Assembly: GCA_002719695.1 (NCBI GenBank)
Contig: PBEQ01000035.1
Location: 1-41,337 of the forward strand
Direction of reading: 5' to 3'
Source of the DNA: a bacterium
GTDB taxonomy: Bacteria > Margulisbacteria > Marinamargulisbacteria > GCA-2716485 > GCA-002719695
Length of the DNA stretch: 41,337 nt
The notes under the pieces were generated by a model. The model made no database searches. It worked only from the letters and a program-made list of their open reading frames with translations, and was not told the DNA's origin. This document shows positions 35,706 through 41,337 of this stretch, piece by piece. Position 1 is the first letter of the stretch. Every line of letters starts with the position of its first letter. A program made the translations under genes and the position numbers.

Positions 35706-36683
35706 ATGGCATGGAATGAACCGACAAATGAACATCCTAGATTATACTTACCTCTTACAAATGCGAACCCTAACAAGCCTCTATCTGAATGTTTAATAAA
35801 TGATACGTTTTCAGTAAATGTATCTAAAACATGGCTAGAATCCTGGCATACACCTAACAATTCGTCTCCTGAGCGTTTATGTCAAAACCTAATAATATTA
35901 CTTGAATCATTGGCGGAGCTAACTATTCTGTGCCAAGAAAACATTACTATCTTTTCTAAAAATGAACCTCATGATTTGGTAACCGATACTGATATTGGAA
36001 TCGAATTACTCTTAAAGTTTTGGTTTAAAACCCATCTTCCAAACCATAAACTAATTGGAGAAGAATCCCAAAAACCTATTCTAAAAACAAACGATATCTG
36101 TTGGTACTTAGATCCCATTGATGGAACAGCAAACTATGCTGCAAAAAAAGATAATTACTGTATTAATTTAGGATCCACATTTAATGGAAAACCGTATATT
36201 AATATTGTCTACCATCCAAAAACAAAATCATATCATTACCAAACACCCAAAACAGTTTCTAAGATAATCCCCCCATCCGAAAAAAAACGTCTTTGCAGTG
36301 AATTTTATCCTCATAAGCTAAAAGAAAAAGAAATCTACGAAACGATGTTAAAAAAATCACAATGGCAGGCTTATCAAACTCAAGCATTAGGTGTTAGCTT
36401 ATTTGAGATGATGAATGGTAATTGCACAGCTTTTTACAAAGCAAATGCAAAGCCATGGGACATTTTACCAGGAGCCGCTATCTTAGCAACCTCCCCTTTT
36501 TGGGAAATCATCTTTTTTACAAAAGACTATCAAAACATATCTCTTTTTTCGAATCACATTGATTTTATTGCCTACCTAAATAACTGTTTTAAAACAGATT
36601 GTAGAATTGGCACTCTTATTATCACCCCCAAAAACACCCCTAAAATCAAAGACATCATTATTGAAACATTGGCTAAACCATGA
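35706..36683 (+). CDS. inositol monophosphatase-family phosphatase (possibly CysQ-like)
   Basis: A magnesium-dependent phosphatase of the FIG/IMPase superfamily. Motifs in order: DLVTDTDIGIE (90-100), GEES (118-121, with metal-binding E119/E120), WYLDPIDGTANY (133-144, metals on D136 and D139) and AKPWDILPGAAIL near the end. Substrates in the family include inositol phosphate, fructose 1,6-bisphosphate and PAP, and cannot be told apart here. The first 55 residues are an odd, proline-rich and unmatched extension; the fold usually starts at about 56. No ribosome site is clear, and a downstream start is possible. It overlaps rsmH by four bases. Confidence 0.85.
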   Translation: MAWNEPTNEHPRLYLPLTNANPNKPLSECLINDTFSVNVSKTWLESWHTPNNSSPERLCQNLIILLESLAELTILCQENITIFSKNEPHDLVTDTDIGIELLLKFWFKTHLPNHKLIGEESQKPILKTNDICWYLDPIDGTANYAAKKDNYCINLGSTFNGKPYINIVYHPKTKSYHYQTPKTVSKIIPPSEKKRLCSEFYPHKLKEKEIYETMLKKSQWQAYQTQALGVSLFEMMNGNCTAFYKANAKPWDILPGAAILATSPFWEIIFFTKDYQNISLFSNHIDFIAYLNNCFKTDCRIGTLIITPKNTPKIKDIIIETLAKP

Positions 36684-37570
36684 CAGATACGATTCATATC
36701 CCCGTGATGTTAAATGAGGTTATTAATTACCTAGATATTAAAGAAAATGATTGCCTTATAGAAGGAACCGCAGGATTTGGAGGCCATACCTATCACATTT
36801 TAAACCAATTAGGACGTAACGGTCTTTATATTGGCCTTGATCAAGATCAAACAGCTATTAATCATTGTAAAAATAAATTTAAATCATCAGCCATTTCACA
36901 TCATTATCATGATAATTTTAGTAACTTTGACAGATATCTATCGCAACATAATAAAACCACATTTTCTAAGTTCTTTCTTGATTTAGGGGTTTCTTCATAC
37001 CAACTCGATCAGGAATACAGAGGGTTTTCTCATCGCTTTGAAGGCCCCTTAGACATGAGAATGAACACTAAAAACGATTTAACCGCTCAAGATGTTTTAA
37101 ACACCTATTCGAAGGAATCTCTTTCAAATATATTCTTTCATTTTGGTCAATTAAAACATAATAAAAAATTAGTTGAAACGATTATTCATTTAAGAAAACA
37201 CTCCCCTCTAAAAACGACAACGGATCTTAGAAATTGCATAAAAAAAAGTTACTTTTTTAATAACAAACGATCCCTATTTATGAAAACATGTTCTCAAGTA
37301 TTTCAAGCCATTCGAATTGAAGTAAACCAAGAGTTTAATCACATTCAAACCATTTTACCAAAGTTAGAACATTATGCTGAGAATAACGCAATTATAATTA
37401 TACTAACATTTCACTCTAGCGAAGATCGCCTTGTAAAAGAGTATGTTAAACAATCTAAAACACTGATCTTTGAACCAAAATCAGTAATTAAACCAAGCAA
37501 GGAAGAACGAACTAAAAATTCTAGAAGCCGATCTGTTAAATGTCGCGTAATAAAAAAAATCACCTCTTAA
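36680..37570 (+). CDS. rsmH: 16S rRNA m4C1402 methyltransferase RsmH (MraW)
   Basis: Methylates N4 of C1402 in the decoding site of 16S rRNA, using S-adenosylmethionine. The opening HIPVMLNEVINYL, the SAM-binding IEGTAGFGGHTYHIL, LDLGVSSYQLDQEYRGFSHRFEGPLDMRM and ILTFHSSEDRLVKEYVK are all diagnostic. At 296 residues it is near the usual 310. In many bacteria it heads the division and cell-wall cluster; here it follows the IMPase-family gene by an ATGA overlap and faces tsaE, so the dcw order is broken. Confidence 0.96.
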   Translation: MTDTIHIPVMLNEVINYLDIKENDCLIEGTAGFGGHTYHILNQLGRNGLYIGLDQDQTAINHCKNKFKSSAISHHYHDNFSNFDRYLSQHNKTTFSKFFLDLGVSSYQLDQEYRGFSHRFEGPLDMRMNTKNDLTAQDVLNTYSKESLSNIFFHFGQLKHNKKLVETIIHLRKHSPLKTTTDLRNCIKKSYFFNNKRSLFMKTCSQVFQAIRIEVNQEFNHIQTILPKLEHYAENNAIIIILTFHSSEDRLVKEYVKQSKTLIFEPKSVIKPSKEERTKNSRSRSVKCRVIKKITS

Positions 37571-37581
37571 GATAAGCCTCA

Positions 37582-38007
37582 TTATAAGCCCTTGTTTGTT
37601 ATTGTTATCAACCTATTTTCATTTTCTCTAGTAATTGAAATTGCAAGATGGGGAAAATCAATATGAGATAATCTTTCTGACCATTCTACAAAAAAAATAT
37701 AACGAGTTTGAGAAAAATAATAATCTAAATCAAAAGAATCAACCGCATGATCACTCTCTAAACGATATAAATCAATATGATAAACAGGAGGGCTAGAATG
37801 ATATTCATTAACCAACGTATAGGTTGGAGAGGACACAGTATCAACCCCTAAGTGAGTCATAAATGAGTTTACAAACGTTGTTTTTCCAGCACCCATTTCT
37901 GCATAAAGCAAACAAATGGTTCCCGGTTTTAAAGTAGGCACTAATGATTTAGTAAAATCATTTAATTCAGTTAAAGATGAAACTGTTACCTTATTTAATT
38001 TTGTCAT
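37582..38007 (-). CDS. tsaE: tRNA threonylcarbamoyladenosine biosynthesis ATPase TsaE
   Basis: TsaE is the ATPase that cycles the TsaBD complex to make t6A37 in ANN-decoding tRNAs. Walker A is AEMGAGKTTFVNSFM, with switch SSPTYTLVNEY and YHIDLYRLES, then FVEWSERL, all in family order. It starts inside folK. The ATG at 38007 (MTKLNKVTVSS) is preferred; an ATG seven codons upstream (38028) would also fit. Neither has a good ribosome site. t6A is also needed for the CAU tRNAs seen in this window. Confidence 0.94.
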   Translation of the reverse strand: MTKLNKVTVSSLTELNDFTKSLVPTLKPGTICLLYAEMGAGKTTFVNSFMTHLGVDTVSSPTYTLVNEYHSSPPVYHIDLYRLESDHAVDSFDLDYYFSQTRYIFFVEWSERLSHIDFPHLAISITRENENRLITITNKGL

Positions 38008-38452
38008 AAAGCGCTTGCATAGATTCATTTAAAATAGGATGAATACCAGCTGGAATTAACTCACATAAAGGCTTTAATACAAAAACACGGTCTTGCATTA
38101 AAGGATGAGGAACAACTAAGTCATCATCCGACAAAATTAAATCATTAAATAATAAAATATCCAGATCTATCGTTCTAGGATCTGAAGTCCCCTTAGATTG
38201 CCGGCCCAATTGCCGTTCAATATCCAATGTTATAGCAAAAAGCTCTCTTAATGACAGTAAGGTTCTTACTTCAATAGCGGCATTAAGGTAATCTGGTTGA
38301 TACGTATCAGCAACAGCTGGATTATTTAAGTAACTTGAAACAGCAACAATCTCTGTATCCTCATAAGAACCTAAAAGTCGAATAGCCTGATCAAGATTAG
38401 ATTGTCTATCTCCAATATTAGATCCTAGTGCAATGTAAACCGTATTTAACAT
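37991..38452 (-). CDS. folK: 2-amino-4-hydroxy-6-hydroxymethyldihydropteridine diphosphokinase (FolK)
   Basis: Transfers diphosphate from ATP to 6-hydroxymethyl-dihydropterin, the step before FolP in folate synthesis. Motifs: YIALGSNIGDRQSNLDQAI, QLGRQSKGTSDPRTIDLDILLF (the metal-binding Asp pair) and VPHPLMQDRVFVLKPLCEL. At 153 residues its length is standard. The start overlaps the folP end by seven bases, and the next gene, tsaE, begins inside its tail. This overlap chain makes coupled translation likely. Confidence 0.96.
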   Translation of the reverse strand: MLNTVYIALGSNIGDRQSNLDQAIRLLGSYEDTEIVAVSSYLNNPAVADTYQPDYLNAAIEVRTLLSLRELFAITLDIERQLGRQSKGTSDPRTIDLDILLFNDLILSDDDLVVPHPLMQDRVFVLKPLCELIPAGIHPILNESMQALYDKIK

Positions 38453-39258
38453 GACATATCCTCTAACCTTAATAAAACATCAAAAGCTTGCTTTATGTCA
38501 AACACATCATGAACTCGAAAAACCTGAGCACCTAATTGCCAGGCTCTTAAGTTTGAAGCGATACTCCCACCCAAACGATTATCCACGTCAGACGGACTAA
38601 TCTGATTAATAAATGATTTACGAGATGTTCCAATCAAAAGGGGGTATCCTAATGACTTAAATGTTGCAAGGTTTTTAAGTAAACTAAGATTATGATCTAG
38701 CGTTTTTCCAAATCCAATCCCCGGGTCAATCATAATCTGCTGAATACCAACATCCGTACATCGCTGAATCTGTTGGTTTAAAAATGAATATACCGTTTCC
38801 ATAACATCCTCATAATGTGGATTATCTTGCATGGTTTTAGGAGCCCCATTCATATGCATAATCACAACAGCTGCTTGATAATGAGCACATGTCTCTATCA
38901 TAGCGGAATCATATGTTAAACCAGACACATCATTAATAATATCAACCCCATTTTCAAGCCCAAACTTAGCCACATCTGCATAAAATGTATCCAAAGATAA
39001 AAGACAATCAAAACGTTGCTTAAAAAGCGGAATAATCGTAGCTAAACGTTCTATTCCTTCTTGCACAGAAATTAAAGCAGCTCCTGGACGTGTAGATTGT
39101 GCACCAATATCAATGATATCAGCACCATGACTAATTAATTGCTCAATATGAGAAACAATATCATCGTTAGTGCTAAAGCACCCTCCATCCGAAAATGAAT
39201 CTGGCGTAACATTAACAATTCCCATAATAATAGGCCTATTAAAACTAAGTCCAAGCAT
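38446..39258 (-). CDS. folP: dihydropteroate synthase (FolP)
   Basis: Joins p-aminobenzoate to the dihydropterin pyrophosphate; the target of sulfonamides. A TIM barrel with IMGIVNVTPDSFSDGG near the start, DIGAQSTRPGA, LSLDTFYADVAK, VDIINDVSG, VVIMHMNGAPKTMQ, MIDPGIGFGKT, LIGTSRKSFI and a C-terminal FRVHDV. At 270 residues it is complete. It begins the folP-folK-tsaE unit, 193 bases after the OGFr gene's stop. No other folate gene is near. Confidence 0.97.
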   Translation of the reverse strand: MLGLSFNRPIIMGIVNVTPDSFSDGGCFSTNDDIVSHIEQLISHGADIIDIGAQSTRPGAALISVQEGIERLATIIPLFKQRFDCLLSLDTFYADVAKFGLENGVDIINDVSGLTYDSAMIETCAHYQAAVVIMHMNGAPKTMQDNPHYEDVMETVYSFLNQQIQRCTDVGIQQIMIDPGIGFGKTLDHNLSLLKNLATFKSLGYPLLIGTSRKSFINQISPSDVDNRLGGSIASNLRAWQLGAQVFRVHDVFDIKQAFDVLLRLEDMSC

Positions 39259-39451
39259 CCATTAAATTTAACACAGGTAAGATAGTTAAAAAATAGGAAT
39301 AACGAAACCAACTAGATCGATACGATGTTATTATCGCTTTGTAATTAGCTATATAACCCAAATCATAAGGGTTTTAAATTCTGAAACACCCTGTAGTAAG
39401 TATCCTAAAAAAGCATTTATTAAAAAATTAAAAATCTAGCGAATATGATTA

Positions 39452-41299
39452 TTATAATTTACCATGATGACTAGTTGTCCAGTGCTTCATTGATTCAGAA
39501 AGACTAGAGTTAGATTTATTTAATTTAACTAGTTGTGTAAACAAGCTACTAGATACCTGGTTTAAATAAGGGTCATTAGTTTTAAATAAACGCAAACACT
39601 CTAATACTCTTGAAATTCTTAATTGATTATGACCCTTCGTAATAACATATGATTTTGTATGTTGTGTTTTAGTTTTATCTAAAGTGACATTCCCGTGATT
39701 ATCTATCTTAAATCCCCAATGGGATAACATGTCCGGAAGTGCCTGTTTAAGGTTTTGTGAAAAACCAAGTTTAATTAAATCATTAATAACACTTTGATCC
39801 TCACCCAAGTAAAAACTTTTATGATGTACTCCACATTTACGGTTTGGAAACAAAATCTGAACAAAATCATGTCGTTCAGGTTCATTACGTAATTTCAAAA
39901 ATGCATTATCCCAGTTTTCCATAATACCCGTGGTAATGTCAGATGAAGGTTTGTCCTGGAGTGTCAAATCTGAGAAACGAATTAAAGAATTTTGGTTTAA
40001 TGCATCTAAAAAATACTTATTAGCTTGTTGATAATCATTATCATTAGCTTGTTGATAATCATCATCATTAGCTGTCGTGATAGCTAACATCTTGTCAAAA
40101 GCATCAATTGTAGATTCAAAGCCTGTACTCATTAATTTTGGGTCAGTTTTGAAGTGGTCAATAATAGCTTTAAAGCCTTCCCTTGTAATCTGTAAGTCTA
40201 TAGCCTTATCCTGAATAGCCTTTAATCTTCCTGTTGTTGAGCCATCAACTATCTTTTTAAACTGAGAAAAATACTGCGGACTAGAACTACTAGCTTGAAA
40301 TCGAGAAACTGGCTGTTCAGATGCTTGACCTGACAATCCTGATGGAGATGAAGAGCTCCACCTCATTGTGTTAATAGGTATCAAAGTATTTCCAAGTCCA
40401 TCTTTGTTAATTTCTACAGCGACAGCAGCTTGCCCTGATCCAGCTGTAGGATCATGCCTGTTACGCTCATTGGCACCCCATACTTGATATATACCTTTTT
40501 TGGCATTATCTACAGTTAATCTTCCAAAAGATAACCCAGAAAATTTTTGGGATTTCAAAGCGCCAATACAGGCTTGAATACTAAGAATTAAAGGATCATC
40601 TAAAGATCTGTTCGCAATTCCCAATCCTAAATTAGTATATAAAACCTTCCTCTCATTACTCTTGTCTGAAGGAAAGTGTACTTTTTCACCTGCTTGTAAA
40701 AGGTTTAAGATTGCCCCAAATTGCTCTTTAAGATGTCGTTCATCGTTTGGATCTAAATTCTGAGCCATAAAATTTGAAAAATCTAGAGATGCTTGAGCTG
40801 AACCTCCTTGTCTTGCTGGTCCTGGTGACGCAAAAGCTCTTGAATTTCGATCTAATGCATCTAAAAATTCCTTGTTAGCTTGTTGATGATCATCATCATT
40901 AGCTGTCATGCCAGCTAACATAGTTTCAAAAATCTGAATTGTTCTAATAATCATAAAAGATTGTAAGCTTTGATCGGCTTTCAAATTTTGATCGGCTTTC
41001 AAATCTTGAATAACTTTACTAAACTCTGCTTTTGTAAGCTCACAGCGTATAGCCGTTACCTTAAAACAGTCTATAATATCGGCTACCTTTGTGTTATTTT
41101 CAACTATCTCTTGAAATTCAAAGTAATATGGCATTGGCTGCTCGCTAGCTTGAGATCGAGAAACTTGCTGCGAAGGTACTTGTTCTGCTGCTGGTCGTGC
41201 TGGTACTGGTGATGCTGTTAAACTTTGTCCTTCTCCTCCTGATGATCTTGGCATGTTTGATTGTAGACCTACTCCCATTAATGTTGTTAATCCTGGCAT
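39452..41299 (-). CDS. mosaic protein with a duplicated domain and C-terminal OGFr-type domain
   Basis: 615 residues. The ATG at 41299 has AAAGGAGA at the right spacing, better than one six codons upstream. After a Pro/Ser/Gln-rich leader come four parts. Domain A (about 58-152) and copy A' (about 342-436) share the order F..IV, L(T/K)xEFxxI, a long helix, the (T)ANDDDxQQAN stretch and FLDAL. Between them is an unrecognised domain (about 175-315, YTNLGLGIANRSLDDPL, ending in an IPINTMRW strand). The C-terminal part (about 460-590) matches the opioid growth factor receptor (OGFr) region: RHDFVQILFPNRKCGV, LPDMLSHWGFKIDN and HNQLRISRVLECLRL. The function is unknown. No signal peptide is seen. 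The low-complexity, proline-rich linkers differ from neighbouring genes. Confidence 0.85.
   Translation of the reverse strand: MPGLTTLMGVGLQSNMPRSSGGEGQSLTASPVPARPAAEQVPSQQVSRSQASEQPMPYYFEFQEIVENNTKVADIIDCFKVTAIRCELTKAEFSKVIQDLKADQNLKADQSLQSFMIIRTIQIFETMLAGMTANDDDHQQANKEFLDALDRNSRAFASPGPARQGGSAQASLDFSNFMAQNLDPNDERHLKEQFGAILNLLQAGEKVHFPSDKSNERKVLYTNLGLGIANRSLDDPLILSIQACIGALKSQKFSGLSFGRLTVDNAKKGIYQVWGANERNRHDPTAGSGQAAVAVEINKDGLGNTLIPINTMRWSSSSPSGLSGQASEQPVSRFQASSSSPQYFSQFKKIVDGSTTGRLKAIQDKAIDLQITREGFKAIIDHFKTDPKLMSTGFESTIDAFDKMLAITTANDDDYQQANDNDYQQANKYFLDALNQNSLIRFSDLTLQDKPSSDITTGIMENWDNAFLKLRNEPERHDFVQILFPNRKCGVHHKSFYLGEDQSVINDLIKLGFSQNLKQALPDMLSHWGFKIDNHGNVTLDKTKTQHTKSYVITKGHNQLRISRVLECLRLFKTNDPYLNQVSSSLFTQLVKLNKSNSSLSESMKHWTTSHHGKL
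40020..40067 (-). repeat. 24-bp tandem repeat in the OGFr-protein gene
   Basis: Two adjacent copies of a 24-base unit (one base differs) encode the repeated residues QQAND(N/D)DY, in copy A'. A third, diverged copy lies in the domain A coding region near 40879. Whole-codon length keeps the frame, so copy number could vary without breaking the protein. Confidence 0.9.
40970..41005 (-). repeat. 18-bp tandem repeat in the OGFr-protein gene
   Basis: Two adjacent copies of an 18-base unit (one base differs) encode DLKADQ-NLKADQ-like residues in domain A. This six-codon slippage unit lengthens a predicted helical loop. Confidence 0.9.
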
Positions 41300-41313
41300 T
41301 TTAATTTCTCCTT

Positions 41314-41337
41314 TCATCTTCTTAGTTAAAAAGATGA
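41314..41337. repeat. 7-bp inverted repeat upstream of the OGFr-protein gene
   Basis: TCATCTT and AAGATGA flank a 10-base loop, at the very edge of the window, just before the AGGAG of the OGFr gene. It could be the base of a leader hairpin, an operator, or chance. The upstream side is cut off. Confidence 0.4.

Noticed and set aside
35663-35860. 65-codon minus-strand frame overlapping the IMPase-family start
   Set aside because: It lies opposite the coding strand with no ribosome site or family match, and includes the promoter gap between divergent genes; judged a chance frame.
39355-39373. AACCC...GGGTT hairpin in the gap between the OGFr gene and folP
   Set aside because: On the minus strand no T run follows, so it is not a convincing terminator; the stem is only 5 bp.

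Overview
The window is clearly AT-rich (about one third G+C by eye), uses the standard code, and is almost fully coding, with short gaps, many start/stop overlaps and four scattered tRNA genes that encode their CCA ends. Most genes run on the minus strand. LptA- and LptC-like proteins imply a diderm cell with LPS. A LytR-CpsA-Psr protein with RsfS and YqeK, and a UPF0182 membrane protein, are combinations more usual in Firmicutes, Cyanobacteria and their relatives. Together with the two-subunit style PurQ/PurS system, this points to a lineage outside Proteobacteria. A marine Margulisbacteria-like or related Cyanobacteria/Vampirovibrionia-side bacterium is my best guess, and it is inference only. 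No phage, insertion sequence, CRISPR array or rRNA was seen.

Layout. 1-2.9 kb: tRNA(CAU), the primary sigma factor and DNA primase, with rpoD starting inside dnaG. 2.9-12.7 kb: a light-damage and redox repair region. It holds a glutathionyl-hydroquinone reductase, an aberrant cryptochrome/photolyase, a small secreted protein, a YopX-like gene overlapping a DUF429 gene, and then a tight five-gene minus-strand operon: class I photolyase, iron-sulfur bacterial cryptochrome/photolyase, membrane protein, SRPBCC protein and Fpg/Nei glycosylase. A DUF2236 oxygenase-like gene lies just upstream of that operon. 12.8-17.3 kb: tRNA-Ala, rsfS, a LytR-CpsA-Psr protein, yqeK, a dicarboxylate/glutamate symporter and tRNA-Lys. 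17.4-23.2 kb: a fatty-acid beta-oxidation operon (fadI-fadJ-fadE). 23.3-26.7 kb: a possible small ORF, an FmdB-type zinc ribbon, UPF0182 and tRNA-Met. 26.7-32.3 kb: a mixed eight-gene minus-strand run (lptA, thioredoxin-reductase-like, purQ, a double purS, glycosyltransferase, TPR protein, lptC, rluB-type). 32.4-35.6 kb: a very large FG-GAP/ASPIC protein. 35.7-39.3 kb: an inositol-monophosphatase-family gene and rsmH facing tsaE, folK and folP. 39.4-41.3 kb: a mosaic protein with a duplicated domain and a C-terminal opioid-growth-factor-receptor-type (OGFr) domain.

The least ordinary items are the OGFr mosaic protein, three photolyase-superfamily genes within 8 kb (one lacking two of the three electron-transfer tryptophans and the flavin-facing asparagine), the thioredoxin reductase relative without its CxxC, and the fused double PurS. 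No single unmistakably new multi-gene system stands out. The photolyase operon with its unexplained membrane and SRPBCC members, and the OGFr protein, are the best candidates for undescribed biology.
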